A stretch of DNA of 64,000 nucleotides from Acetatifactor sp. (GTDB lineage Bacteria; Bacillota; Clostridia; Lachnospirales; Lachnospiraceae). A model generated the notes under the pieces. That model had not been told where the DNA came from and made no database searches. It saw only the letters and a list, made by a program, of their open reading frames with translations. The DNA lies in the NCBI GenBank assembly GCA_016290775.1, contig JAEEVF010000006.1, positions 124,913 to 188,912 on the forward strand. Reading direction: 5' to 3'. Positions 10,400 to 20,698 of the stretch are shown one piece after another; positions within the stretch are counted from its first letter, which is position 1, and each line of letters begins with the position of its first letter. The translations under genes and the position numbers were made by a program.

Positions 10400-11338
10400 A
10401 TGGGAATTCAACCAGATTTGATCTGCATGGGCATGGCCCTTGTGGATTCGATCATCAAGGGCTTTGACCCGGAGCCGATCTCGGCTTCGGGATATCGGGC
10501 CGCATCGAGTACGCTGAGCGTTGGCGGCGAGGCCGTGAATGAAGCCATGGCGGCGGCAAAGCTTGGCACGAAGACAGGCATTCTGTGCGCCTTGGGAGAG
10601 GACGCGGCAGGCGATATGGTGCTTTCCGCACTTTCGCGCTGCGGCGTAGACACCTCGCTTGTACTGCGTGGCGAAGACCATGCGACGCCCGTGACCACCA
10701 TGTTTGTAAAGGACGACGGCACCAGAAAGTCCATTACGAATGGGTCGCACCGCTACAATTTTCATCCAGAGCGGTATTTAGATCGCTTTACAAGCGCAAG
10801 GGCCATTATCCTGGGCTCCTTATTCCGCGCGCCCTTTGACGACCCGCAGATCATTCTTGCGGTGCTAAAGGCGGCAAAGGAAGCAGGGCTTTTGGTGGTT
10901 GCGGATACAAAGCTTCCGAACTTCCGCGTGCTCAGTCTTGACGACTTGAAGGAAGCCCTGCCTTACGTTGACTATATCACCCCCAACGAGGATGAAGCCA
11001 AGTACTTTACGGGTAAGACGGAGCCTTTTGAGATGGCAGATGTCTTCCTTTCCTACGGGATCAAGAACGTGGTCATCAAGCTTGGCAGCAAAGGATGTTA
11101 TTTCAAGAACGCAAGCGAAGCTTTTGCGCTTCCGCCCATGCCCATCAAGGCGGTGGACGCAACGGGCGCTGGAGATAATTTTGTGGCAGGCCTTACTTGC
11201 GAGCTCCTTCGCGGCGCCGCTCCCAAGGACGCGCTTCTTTTTGCAAATGCCTGCGGCGCCATCTGCACGACGGCCGTCGGTGCCAGCACGGCGCTGAAAG
11301 ACCGGCAGCAGGTGCTGGAGATGCTTAAATCTTTATAG
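10400..11338 (+). CDS. PfkB/ribokinase-family carbohydrate kinase
   Basis: GGEAVNEAMAAAKLG and C-terminal signature DATGAGDNFVAGL. Confidence 0.9.
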   Translation: MGIQPDLICMGMALVDSIIKGFDPEPISASGYRAASSTLSVGGEAVNEAMAAAKLGTKTGILCALGEDAAGDMVLSALSRCGVDTSLVLRGEDHATPVTTMFVKDDGTRKSITNGSHRYNFHPERYLDRFTSARAIILGSLFRAPFDDPQIILAVLKAAKEAGLLVVADTKLPNFRVLSLDDLKEALPYVDYITPNEDEAKYFTGKTEPFEMADVFLSYGIKNVVIKLGSKGCYFKNASEAFALPPMPIKAVDATGAGDNFVAGLTCELLRGAAPKDALLFANACGAICTTAVGASTALKDRQQVLEMLKSL

Positions 11339-11359
11339 TTTCGAAGGGATTGAATGTTC

Positions 11360-12838
11360 ATGGAAAAAGAAATCACGTTACTTCATGCGAATGACATTCA
11401 CGGGCGTCTGAACTTCAGCGTCAACAAGGAATTTATGATCCAGGGAGGCATCTCTTTGCTCTCCGGTTACGTCAAAAAGACAAGGCAGGAGCGGCCTACG
11501 TTTTTCGGGATCTGCGGCGACGTGCTGCAGGAGGACGTAGGCGGTTCGGATTACAAGGGGACGAACACTGTGGAGCTGATCAACTATCTTCAGCCTGACG
11601 CCATCTCTCTTGGAAATCATGAACTGGATTATGGTCTCGCGCACCTTTTGATCTTTAAGCAGTGCCTGCGTTCGCAAGTGCTGTGCGCAAACATTGTGGT
11701 GTCGGCCTTGGATCAATATTTATTCCAGCCGAGCAAGGTGATCGAAGTCGGCGGCGTAAGGATCCTCTTCATCGGTGTCATCCCGAAGGCCTTCTTTAAT
11801 GCCATCATGTCCGATGAATTCTGCCGCAATACGCTGGAATATAAGGACAGTTATGATGCGATCCGCGGCGAGATCAAGGCGCATGAAAGCGAGCACATTG
11901 ACCTGGTGGTTCTGATGAGTCATTACGGGATCGACGGCGACCGGACGCTGGCGCAGGAATTGCCTGAGGACATTCACGTCGACCTGATCCTCGGCGGCCA
12001 CACCCACATCAACATGGATGAGGCGGAGGTAGTCGGCGGGATCCCCATCGCGCAATCTTCCTACGGGACGACGCACGTTGGCCGGTTCGACCTGACGGTG
12101 GACACGGAGAAGAAAAAGCTCGTCAAGTGGAGCTGGCAAAGGGTGCCGCTGACGGAGGAGACCTCTGAATTTGACTGCGGCGTGGACGACCTGGCGGACC
12201 GCGTTGTGTTCCACAAGAAAAAATCCCGCGAAAACGCACTCATCTGTGAGTTTGCGGACACATATACTCAAAAGAGCAGATTATATGAATCCGAACTCGG
12301 CGACATCATCGCGGATGCGTTCGCATCGATCTTTCCGATGGATTTTGCGATCCTGCAGTCGGGGAGCCTTCGCAAGGCGGAGTGCGGTCCCAAGGTGACC
12401 GAGAAGGATTTTAAGGAGTTATATCCTTTCGACGATCGTTACGTGATCGTGACGCTGACGGGGAAGGAGATCAAGGATGCGTTTGATTATCTTTTCTCGC
12501 TGAAGCCGGACGGGTCCGTCATGAACGGCACGTTCCAATACAGCAAGGGCTTTCGGCTGGTTGCGGACGGGACGGACTGCTGGCAGAAGGGCTGCAGGGT
12601 GACGAGCCTGACGCTAAATGGCGAGGAGTTTGAGGATGCGAAGGAGTACCACGTCGGCATGACCAGGAACTGCGTCATCGGGTGCTTCCAGTACTTTAAT
12701 CTGGTGGTTTCGCCGGAGCGTCAAAAGGTGGTTTCGCTGTCGACCTACCAGGCGCTCGCAACTTATTTCCTCACGAGGCCGGGCGTGGTTACGGCACCCG
12801 AGAAGGGAAGATTTATTCTCGAGAATTTCGAGGGCTAG
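11360..12838 (+). CDS. Bifunctional metallophosphatase/5'-nucleotidase family protein
   Basis: LLHANDIHGRL, GNHELDYG, LGGHTHI motifs and 5'-nucleotidase C-terminal domain. Confidence 0.88.
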   Translation: MEKEITLLHANDIHGRLNFSVNKEFMIQGGISLLSGYVKKTRQERPTFFGICGDVLQEDVGGSDYKGTNTVELINYLQPDAISLGNHELDYGLAHLLIFKQCLRSQVLCANIVVSALDQYLFQPSKVIEVGGVRILFIGVIPKAFFNAIMSDEFCRNTLEYKDSYDAIRGEIKAHESEHIDLVVLMSHYGIDGDRTLAQELPEDIHVDLILGGHTHINMDEAEVVGGIPIAQSSYGTTHVGRFDLTVDTEKKKLVKWSWQRVPLTEETSEFDCGVDDLADRVVFHKKKSRENALICEFADTYTQKSRLYESELGDIIADAFASIFPMDFAILQSGSLRKAECGPKVTEKDFKELYPFDDRYVIVTLTGKEIKDAFDYLFSLKPDGSVMNGTFQYSKGFRLVADGTDCWQKGCRVTSLTLNGEEFEDAKEYHVGMTRNCVIGCFQYFNLVVSPERQKVVSLSTYQALATYFLTRPGVVTAPEKGRFILENFEG

Positions 12839-12961
12839 GAGGCGATCGTGGATGATGAAGCCGAGCTGGCCAAGATGACGGCGGAATACTTCGAAATGTT
12901 TGAGGTTAAGACGGCGTAAGTGAAGAGCGCCGATGCTTTTTGTGAGAAAGGTTTAGCGAAA

Positions 12962-14407
12962 ATGAAGGGGCAAGTGGAGGAACTGGCAGGGCAGGTGATG
13001 CGTCTTGCGCATGATGAACTTCTGATTCATCTGCGTTTTTTTGACGTGGCCCTGGCGGAGCTTGCGCTGACGGAGAGAGCAGGGCAAGGCAGCGCTGTGG
13101 CAGGCGGCCGCGAGGGCGCGCATGCTGGCGCTGCCCCCTTTCTTGAAACCGACGGCGCGCACCTTTTCTATGACCCCGTGGGCGTGCTCCGTGCCTATCA
13201 AAAAGAACCCCGTCTTGTGGCCAGAGGCATGCTTCATTCCCTTTTGCACTGCGTGTTCTTTCATCAGTTTCAGTATGATAAGCTGGACGTGGAAAACTGG
13301 GACCTCGCGACGGACATTGCCGTTGAGAACGTGATCCAGGACATGCGGCTTGCGGGCATGGCTCTCGAGGAGGATCAGGACCGCGAACGAAAGCTCCGGG
13401 TGCTGCGTGAGGACGCGGGCGCGTTGACAGCGGAAAAGCTGTATCGCTATTTCCTTTTGAACCCGCCTTCGCAAAGCGAGCGGGAGGAGTTCATTCGGCT
13501 GTTTCGAAGGGACGCGCATGATGCGTGGAAGGCGGCGGAGGAACTGATCATCACGCAGGAGCAATGGAAGAAGATCAGCGAGCGCGTCAAGGCGGACCTC
13601 AAGTCCTTTACAAAAGGCAGGACGGGAGCCGAGACCTTGGAGAAAAACCTTGAGGAAGCCACGCGCGAGCGCTATGATTACGGCGAGATCCTGCGCAGAT
13701 TCACCGTGAGCGGCGAAGACATTCTCGTGAACGATGACGAATTCGATTATATATACTATACTTACGGGCTTCGGACCTACGGCAACATGCCCTTGGTGGA
13801 ACCGCTCGAATACAAGGAAGTCCACAAGGTGAAGGAGTTTGTGATCGCCATCGACACGTCGGCTTCGTGTCGCGGCGAGGTGGTGCGGGCCTTTCTGAAC
13901 AAGACCTATTCCATCCTAAAGAGCACGGAGAATTTCTTTCACAAGGTGAACGTGCACATCGTGCAGTGCGACGCCGAGGTGCAGAGCGACGCGAAGATCA
14001 CCAGCGATGACGATTTTGAGACATTCATGAAATACGAAAAGCTGCGGGGATTTGGAGCGACGGACTTTCGGCCCGTGTTCACGTACGTGGAGAAGCTGAA
14101 GGACCAGGGCGAATTTGAGAACCTGAAAGGGCTGATCTACTTTACGGACGGCTATGGGATCTACCCGGAAAAGAATCCTGGATATGACGTGATCTTTGCA
14201 TTTTTGGAGGAGGACGAGCACCGCGCACCCGTGCCGCCATGGGCGCTGAAGGTTGTGCTGGATATGCCAGTGGCTGAAAATGAGTCAAAAAAGAACACGT
14301 CCATGGCCTGGAATGCGAAGCATTCCATGATCCCGACCGAAGGGAGGGACATGCCGAAGGGCATGCCCAGTGGCACGTTGAAAGTGGTTTTGGAGGAAGA
14401 AGCATGA
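12962..14407 (+). CDS. VWA-like/DUF2201 putative metallopeptidase-type protein
   Basis: N-terminal metallopeptidase-like region, C-terminal VWA-like (FVIAIDTSASCRGEVV...GLIYFTDGYG). Overlaps the downstream AAA gene (ATGA). Confidence 0.8.
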   Translation: MKGQVEELAGQVMRLAHDELLIHLRFFDVALAELALTERAGQGSAVAGGREGAHAGAAPFLETDGAHLFYDPVGVLRAYQKEPRLVARGMLHSLLHCVFFHQFQYDKLDVENWDLATDIAVENVIQDMRLAGMALEEDQDRERKLRVLREDAGALTAEKLYRYFLLNPPSQSEREEFIRLFRRDAHDAWKAAEELIITQEQWKKISERVKADLKSFTKGRTGAETLEKNLEEATRERYDYGEILRRFTVSGEDILVNDDEFDYIYYTYGLRTYGNMPLVEPLEYKEVHKVKEFVIAIDTSASCRGEVVRAFLNKTYSILKSTENFFHKVNVHIVQCDAEVQSDAKITSDDDFETFMKYEKLRGFGATDFRPVFTYVEKLKDQGEFENLKGLIYFTDGYGIYPEKNPGYDVIFAFLEEDEHRAPVPPWALKVVLDMPVAENESKKNTSMAWNAKHSMIPTEGRDMPKGMPSGTLKVVLEEEA

Positions 14408-15918
14408 ACATTAAGCAAGCGAAGGAATATATCAAGAATTCGGTGAGTCTGTACCTGAAGAAGGATGAGTTTGGGGAGTATCGCGTGCCGGTGGTGCGGC
14501 AGCGTCCGATCTTTCTTTTAGGGGCGCCGGGCATCGGCAAGACGGCCATCATGGAGCAGATCGCGCAGGAGCTTGGGATCGCTCTGGTGGCGTATTCCAT
14601 GACGCACCACACGCGTCAGTCCGCGCTGGGACTCCCTTACATCGAAAAGAAAACCTACGGCGGCAAGGAATATTCCGTTTCGGAATATACCATGAGCGAG
14701 ATCATCGCGTCCATTTACGATACAATGGAAGAGAGCGGGATGAAGGAGGGGATCTTGTTTCTCGACGAGATCAACTGCGTGTCGGAGACGCTTGCGCCGT
14801 CCATGCTGCAGTTCCTGCAATATAAGGTCTTCGGGCGTCACGTGGTGCCGGAGGGCTGGGTCATCGTGACCGCGGGAAATCCGCCGGAATATAACAAATC
14901 CGTCCGCGAATTTGACGTGGTGACGCTGGATCGTCTGAAGGTCCTTCCCGTGGAGCCAGACCTTCGCATCTGGAAGGAATATGCCACCGAGCGCGGCGTG
15001 CACGGAGCCGTGATGAGCTTTCTTGACCTGAAGAAGGATTATTTCTATGTTTCCGAAATGACGACCCAGGGCAGGAGCTATGTGACGGCCCGCGGCTGGG
15101 AGGATCTTTCGGAGATCTTAAAGCTCTATGAGGAAGAGGAGCTTAAGGTTGAGGAGAGCCTGGTGGAGCAGTACCTGCGCAATCCTAAGGTCGTAAAGGA
15201 ATTTACGGCATATTATGACCTGTATCAGAAGTATAAAAAGGATTATCGCATTGAGGACATTTTGGACGGAGCGCCTTCGCCCATGGCGATCGCACGCGCA
15301 AAGCAGGCCTCTTTTGACGAGCGGCTTTCGCTCCTTGGCATGCTGCTTGACGCCGTACAGGGGGAGATGAAGGACGTGATGGAGCAGGCAGCCTATCTGA
15401 CCGACCTCAAGGCGCCGTTATTGGCCCTAAAAGACAATCCTTTGGATGTGATGCTGAACAAGTTGGACGTGCAGACGGAAAGCCGTAAAAAGGCCCTTGT
15501 GAGCCTTCAGACGGCAGGTTCGCTTTCTGACGAGGACAAGAGGAAGTTTAAGAGGACCCTGCGCTTTTTGGAGGAGCGCAGAAAAGAGCTCTTCCTTCGG
15601 GAATTTGAAGGCGAGGATCCGTTTGAACACGTGAAGAAAAAATATAATGCCGAAGCGGTGCGTTTAAAACAAGAAACAGAGCGCACCAGCGCAAGGCTGC
15701 ACGCTCTGTTCCTTTTTGCGGAGCAAGGTTTTGCTTCCGCGGAGGGGGCTAATGGGAATGAGATGTTAATCTTAGTCACGGAGCTTACGGTAGGAAAATC
15801 GTCCTCAGCGTTTATCGCAACGTTTGGAAGCGAAGACTACCGGGCTCACAACGAGCAGCTCATGCTCAGCGAACGGCAGAGCGACCTGAAGGCTCAGATC
15901 GCGGAGCTGGGGCTTTAA
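14404..15918 (+). CDS. MoxR-like AAA+ ATPase
   Basis: Walker A GAPGIGKTAI, Walker B ILFLDEINC; translationally coupled to the VWA gene. Confidence 0.88.
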   Translation: MNIKQAKEYIKNSVSLYLKKDEFGEYRVPVVRQRPIFLLGAPGIGKTAIMEQIAQELGIALVAYSMTHHTRQSALGLPYIEKKTYGGKEYSVSEYTMSEIIASIYDTMEESGMKEGILFLDEINCVSETLAPSMLQFLQYKVFGRHVVPEGWVIVTAGNPPEYNKSVREFDVVTLDRLKVLPVEPDLRIWKEYATERGVHGAVMSFLDLKKDYFYVSEMTTQGRSYVTARGWEDLSEILKLYEEEELKVEESLVEQYLRNPKVVKEFTAYYDLYQKYKKDYRIEDILDGAPSPMAIARAKQASFDERLSLLGMLLDAVQGEMKDVMEQAAYLTDLKAPLLALKDNPLDVMLNKLDVQTESRKKALVSLQTAGSLSDEDKRKFKRTLRFLEERRKELFLREFEGEDPFEHVKKKYNAEAVRLKQETERTSARLHALFLFAEQGFASAEGANGNEMLILVTELTVGKSSSAFIATFGSEDYRAHNEQLMLSERQSDLKAQIAELGL

Positions 15919-16784
15919 CCCTTTACGCCGCCGAGTGCAACGCCCGAAACGATAAATCTCGAAAGGATGAGGTACACAACGATCACGGGGAAGATCGAGA
16001 AGGCGATCATCATGTAAACCTGACCCATGTCAAACTTCAGCCAGTCTGCGGAACGCAGCTGTGCGATGAGGATTGGCAGGGTCTTTTTCTTTTCATCCGT
16101 TGAAAGGATCAGTGCCGGAGTGAAGTAATTGTTCCAGCTTCCCACGAAGGTGAAGATGGCCTGTACGGCGATCGCGGGCTTCATCATCGGAAGAACGATG
16201 AAGTTGAAGGTGTGGAACTCACTCGAACCGTCAATCCTGGCGGCCTCAACAAAGGCCAGCGGCAGGGTACTTTCCATGTACTGCTTCATGTAGAAGAATA
16301 CGACGGGCGCCGCGATCGAAGGAACGATCAGCGGGATAAAGTTGTTCATCAGGCCCATTTTGTCAACAAGGCGGATGAAACCAAGTGCCGTCACCTGCGT
16401 CGGGATCGTCATGATCATGAGGATGAAGGTGAAGATCGCATTCTTGTATTTGAAATTATATGCGTGGATCGCATATGCCGTCATGGTTGAAAAATAAGTG
16501 CTCAGGATCGCAGAGCAGGCTGCCACGAAAAAGCTGTTGAACATTCCGTTGAACACGGGAAGCGTTCCGTGGATCATGCTGTTCCAGTTGTCCATAAAGC
16601 TTACGCCGGGCAGGGGGGTAAAGCCCTTTGACAGGTTCGCATTGCTTCGCGTAGCATTGATGAACAGCACGTAGAACCAAAACAGACAAAGGAACGTAAG
16701 GAAGATCAAAACGATATATGCGATGACTCTTCTTGCTCCGATGCCAAAGCCTTTACTTGTTTTATTCTCTCGCATGCCCGTCAC
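15915..16784 (-). CDS. Carbohydrate ABC transporter permease (MalG-like)
   Basis: Multi-TM, EAARIDGSSEFHTFNFIVLPMMKPA (EAA loop). Confidence 0.92.
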   Translation of the reverse strand: MTGMRENKTSKGFGIGARRVIAYIVLIFLTFLCLFWFYVLFINATRSNANLSKGFTPLPGVSFMDNWNSMIHGTLPVFNGMFNSFFVAACSAILSTYFSTMTAYAIHAYNFKYKNAIFTFILMIMTIPTQVTALGFIRLVDKMGLMNNFIPLIVPSIAAPVVFFYMKQYMESTLPLAFVEAARIDGSSEFHTFNFIVLPMMKPAIAVQAIFTFVGSWNNYFTPALILSTDEKKKTLPILIAQLRSADWLKFDMGQVYMMIAFSIFPVIVVYLILSRFIVSGVALGGVKG

Positions 16785-16785
16785 C

Positions 16786-17757
16786 TCAATCTTTCCTGGT
16801 AGAAACCTTGAACACGATAAAGCTCAAGATTGCCGTAATGATGAACAACAGAACCGAAAGCGTACCGGCCATACCGTAGTTCTTGCTGACACTCAGGTGC
16901 CTGTTCAGGTTCATGATCAGCGTCATCGTCGTCAAGTTACTGCCCATCAAAGGATTGCCGGTGCCCTTTGTCAAGATCTGAGGCACGTCGAACATCTGCA
17001 AACCACCGATCAGTGAGGTGATCAGCACGTACACCAAAATGGGGCGAAGGAGCGGGAGTGAGATCCTAAAGAACACCTGCGTCGAGGTTGCTCCGTCCAC
17101 TTCGGCCGCTTCGAACAGCGCCGGGTCAATGCCCATCATGCCGGCCATCAGAAGGATGGTCGTGTTGCCAAACCACATCAGGAAGTTCATGAAGGCCACA
17201 AGGCCTCTGGTGCTCCACTCATGATCGAGGAAAGCATATTCTTCCGAAAAAAGACCCAGATCCATCAGGATCGAGTTTACGGGACCCGTCTTGGAGAACA
17301 ACGTAAAGAACAACATTGCGAAGGCGGATGCCATGATCAGGTTCGGAAGATAGATCACGGTTTTGAAAAATCCTGCGGCCTTCAGGCGAAGTCTCGGATC
17401 TGAGAACCAAGCCGCGAGGAGAAGGGAGATGATGATCTGGGGTATGAAGCCCATGATCCACATGATCAAGGTGTTGCCTGCATAGACAAACAGATCCTTG
17501 TTGGCAAAGAGTTTAATGTAGTTGCCAAACGCCTTGAAATTGGGTCCGACCATATCCAGACCATCATCATAGTATTCGAAGAAGCTGTAAACGATCGTGC
17601 TGACCAAGGGGATCAGCTGGAAGACTAAATAAACGATAACGAACGGGAGCAGGAAGATGATGCCCCATTTATTATAGCTTACCACCTTTTTATTCTTGTT
17701 CTGCACTTTAACGGTTTCAGTTTTTTGCTCTTGATTTTTCTCTTTTTCCTTTGCCAT
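16786..17757 (-). CDS. Sugar ABC transporter permease (MalF-like)
   Basis: EAAEVDGATSTQVFFRISLPLLRP EAA loop; start taken at MAKEKEKNQEQ (17757) with RBS aaggag upstream on the minus strand. Confidence 0.9.
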   Translation of the reverse strand: MAKEKEKNQEQKTETVKVQNKNKKVVSYNKWGIIFLLPFVIVYLVFQLIPLVSTIVYSFFEYYDDGLDMVGPNFKAFGNYIKLFANKDLFVYAGNTLIMWIMGFIPQIIISLLLAAWFSDPRLRLKAAGFFKTVIYLPNLIMASAFAMLFFTLFSKTGPVNSILMDLGLFSEEYAFLDHEWSTRGLVAFMNFLMWFGNTTILLMAGMMGIDPALFEAAEVDGATSTQVFFRISLPLLRPILVYVLITSLIGGLQMFDVPQILTKGTGNPLMGSNLTTMTLIMNLNRHLSVSKNYGMAGTLSVLLFIITAILSFIVFKVSTRKD

Positions 17758-17845
17758 GAAAAAACTCCTTCCTGTTGCAGCACCGACAGCAAAGCAATGA
17801 ATGCTTCGGACGCACGCAAGGATCTCCTGTCGATGCTGAAAAAAG

Positions 17846-17880
17846 AGCCTGCCGGCCATAAAATAGCGGGCAGGCTCTAT
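17846..17880 (-). terminator. Hairpin between solute-binding protein and permease genes (partial terminator/attenuator)
   Basis: AGAGCCTGCC...GGGCAGGCTCT inverted repeat, in the gap between 17922 and 17757. Confidence 0.7.
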
Positions 17881-17921
17881 ATGGGGATTATGAAAACGAA
17901 ACCAAATTTATAGGGGGCAAA

Positions 17922-19268
17922 TTAGTAGGTCAGAGCGGGATGCTTTGCCTGAACTGCCTTGTAGAAGCTCTCAAGTGCCTCTTCGTAAGAGCAGTTGCCC
18001 TTGAAGTAGTTGCCCATAGCCTTCTGGAACTCTTCGTTACAAGCCTGGTCATACTTGGACAGGTTGGAAAGGTCAACCTTCTCAGCGCCGTCAGCAAGCT
18101 GCTTGTAAGGGTTCTGGCCGCCAAGGAGTGCAAGGTTACCGGAGTTGTCGGAGGAAAGCTCTGCAAGAACGGTCTTGCTGTTTACGCAGTCAGCATCCTT
18201 CTGAGCGATCTCCTTCAGAACTGCCTTGTCGGTGGTCATGGTCTTGATGATATCGGTAACAAGAGTCTTGTTATCGGTGTTGTTTGCAGCGCAGATCCAG
18301 GTGCCACCCCAGTAATAAGACTGAGGTCCTACGCAATAGCCCCAACCGCCCTTATTAGCGATGGAACCTTCTTCACCGGAATCAAGGCAGAAGTTGAAGA
18401 ACCAAGCGGGTCCAAAGTAGCAGAAGGTCTTGCCATCGGGATACTTAGCCTTTGCCCAGTCATCACTCCACAGATCGTTGGTGTTCTCAGCCTTGGAGTC
18501 AACCAGCTTCTTGGAATCATCAACCCAATTCTTCATGTTAGCGTCCACAACGATCTTGTCGTTCTGAACCCACTTACCGGATACGTTGTTGGAGTATACG
18601 CGGTAGGTATCATTTACGGAACACATAACGTAACCAGCGCCTGCAACCTTAGCTGCGGTCTCATTGTACTTTGCCCAGCTGCCAACTGCTTCCTGAACCT
18701 TTGCAGGATCGTCGGTGCCAAGAACGGCCTTAGCAACCTCACGGTTGTAGATCAGACCTGCGGAGCATGCCTGCCAAGAGGAGCCCTTAAGGTTGCCGTT
18801 GGAATCCTTAACGATATCCTGGGTGTAGCTGTACTGATCAGCAAGATCAGAGCTGGTGATGCCAAGATCAGCAAGGTTTACGGTGTAATCGGTATCAACA
18901 TATTTCAGAGCGTAGTCAGCCTCAACCAGGAATAGGTCGATCTTGTCGTCAGCTGCTGCGTCCTTCTGCTTCTTTAAGGTGCTGTCCAGGTTGTTCTGGT
19001 AAGCGTTGTCATCACTGGGAACGATGGTGAACTTTACGGTTACGTCACCAATCTTACCGGTGGTAGCGTCTACCTTGGTGTATCCAGGATAGTGATCCTC
19101 AAGACGGCTCTTGAACTCCTCATTCCAGCAGTAGATGTTCAGAACCTTACCGCCGTCGGCCAGAGAAGCCTTTGCCTTGCTGCCGGAGCCAGAGTTGCTG
19201 CCGCATCCAGCTACCATGGTAGCCATCAGAGCGGTAACAAGTAAAGCGCTAAGTACCTTTTTCTTCAT
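17922..19268 (-). CDS. Extracellular solute-binding lipoprotein of carbohydrate ABC transporter
   Basis: Lipobox signal (LLVTALMATMVAGCGSNSGSGSK); SBP-type sequence; operon with two permeases. Confidence 0.92.
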   Translation of the reverse strand: MKKKVLSALLVTALMATMVAGCGSNSGSGSKAKASLADGGKVLNIYCWNEEFKSRLEDHYPGYTKVDATTGKIGDVTVKFTIVPSDDNAYQNNLDSTLKKQKDAAADDKIDLFLVEADYALKYVDTDYTVNLADLGITSSDLADQYSYTQDIVKDSNGNLKGSSWQACSAGLIYNREVAKAVLGTDDPAKVQEAVGSWAKYNETAAKVAGAGYVMCSVNDTYRVYSNNVSGKWVQNDKIVVDANMKNWVDDSKKLVDSKAENTNDLWSDDWAKAKYPDGKTFCYFGPAWFFNFCLDSGEEGSIANKGGWGYCVGPQSYYWGGTWICAANNTDNKTLVTDIIKTMTTDKAVLKEIAQKDADCVNSKTVLAELSSDNSGNLALLGGQNPYKQLADGAEKVDLSNLSKYDQACNEEFQKAMGNYFKGNCSYEEALESFYKAVQAKHPALTY

Positions 19269-19345
19269 TTTTTAAATCCTCCCTTAATGAATTAAAATGT
19301 TTCTTGCATTTATATTGAGTTACTCTTTGGTAACACAAATGCCTA

Positions 19346-20356
19346 TTATATGCGTGCGACGGATTTGCCTTCCACAAGGCTTCCCGGGATCGTGATCGAT
19401 TCGATCGCCGTCGCTTTGGGTCTTTCGATCAGGCTGATCAGCTCTCTTGCTGCCATCACGCCGATCTGCTCCGTGTCCTGCTGGACCGTCGTGAGCTGCG
19501 GCTGTAAGTGCTTTGCAAGAGGGATACCGTCGAACCCTGCCACCGAAATGTCTTCGGGGATCCGAAGTCCCATCTCCCGGATGGCATTCATGCCGCCGAT
19601 CGCGGCGAAATCATCCGGATAAAGGATGCAGGTGGGCGGAGTCATAAGCCCGAGGAGCTCTTGCGTGATCTGATAGCTCATGTCCGTGTTACGGTACGGG
19701 GCTTCGCGGATATATTCCTTCGGAACCTTGATGCCAAGCTCCTTGGACGTCTGGTAAAAGGTTTCGAGACGCTTCGTGGTTACGTCGGAAGGTGCGCCGT
19801 GGATGTAAGCGATCCTGCGGTGGCCCTGATGATGCACGTACTCAACGAGCTCCCTCATGCCTCTTGCGTTGTCCGAGTTGATGGCGATGCGGCCTTCAAA
19901 CGGATGGTCGATGGTGATGACCGGGATGTCGCTCCGAAGAAGATCGATGACCTCCGGATCGTCAAAGTCGATGCAGGCGATGGCGACGCCGTCGAACCCG
20001 CGGTAGCGGCTATGCGCAAGATAGGTCATCCGGTCGCGCCGGTTCTTGCTGCCGTTAATGAACGTGATGTCGTAGCCATATTTTTCCGACATGCGTTTGA
20101 AACTGTCCAGAACGCTTGCGAAGTAGTCATGGGTCAAACCGCTGTTGGCCTCATCCACGAAGAGGACGCCGATGCCGTAGGTCTTGTTTGTCTTGAGCGC
20201 CCGGGCTGAAAGGTTGGGAGAGTAGCCCATTTCCTTTGCCTTCTGACGGATGATCCGCTTGGTTTCTTCGCCAATGTCGCTATGGTTATTTAATGCCTTG
20301 CTGACGGTCGCTACCGATACGCCGCAGGCTTTGGAGATGTCCTTCATCGAAACCAT
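19346..20356 (-). CDS. LacI-family transcriptional regulator
   Basis: N-terminal HTH MKDISKACGVSVATVSKALNNHSDIGEETKRII and periplasmic-binding-like effector domain. Confidence 0.95.
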   Translation of the reverse strand: MVSMKDISKACGVSVATVSKALNNHSDIGEETKRIIRQKAKEMGYSPNLSARALKTNKTYGIGVLFVDEANSGLTHDYFASVLDSFKRMSEKYGYDITFINGSKNRRDRMTYLAHSRYRGFDGVAIACIDFDDPEVIDLLRSDIPVITIDHPFEGRIAINSDNARGMRELVEYVHHQGHRRIAYIHGAPSDVTTKRLETFYQTSKELGIKVPKEYIREAPYRNTDMSYQITQELLGLMTPPTCILYPDDFAAIGGMNAIREMGLRIPEDISVAGFDGIPLAKHLQPQLTTVQQDTEQIGVMAARELISLIERPKATAIESITIPGSLVEGKSVARI

Positions 20357-20473
20357 GAGCCTGCTCCTTTTCGCGAGACGTCTGGCGACACCGCTGTTAC
20401 CTGAACTACTTGTTGCTGAAACGATTGATCGGAATTCTTGTTATGTGAGTTGCTTAAACGATAACTTAAATTC

Positions 20474-20504
20474 ACTTAATCGTATTACTTGATTACTTAA
20501 TCGT
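20474..20504. promoter_or_regulatory. Candidate operator region upstream of lacI-type gene
   Basis: Direct repeats ACTTAATCGT at 20474-20483 and 20495-20504 (21 bp apart) near CTTAAACGATAACTTAA. Confidence 0.4.
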
Positions 20505-20634
20505 TTTCGTAAGTCCAATATATACCGCGTGCACAAAAAAATCAACCACTTTTTTGACATATCAAACAGTTTCGTCGATGTTTGCTATGTAAATCGTTTT
20601 AAAATTGTGCAACTTTGCCAATGCGCTCCAGGCG

Positions 20635-20662
20635 TGCCACTGGGGACGGTTCTTTTTGGCGC
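20635..20662 (+). repeat. REP-like element, single arm (TGCCACTGGGGACGGTTCTTTTTGGCGC)
   Basis: Same core GGGGACGGTTCTTTTTG also at 29601-29670 and 51973-52047. Confidence 0.75.
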
Positions 20663-20698
20663 CTTGCGCAAACAAGATACAGCTTTTTGGCGCCTGCC

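Noticed and set aside
17940-18935. 331-aa plus-strand ORF opposite the solute-binding protein
   Set aside because: Antisense to a clear lipoprotein SBP; no independent evidence.
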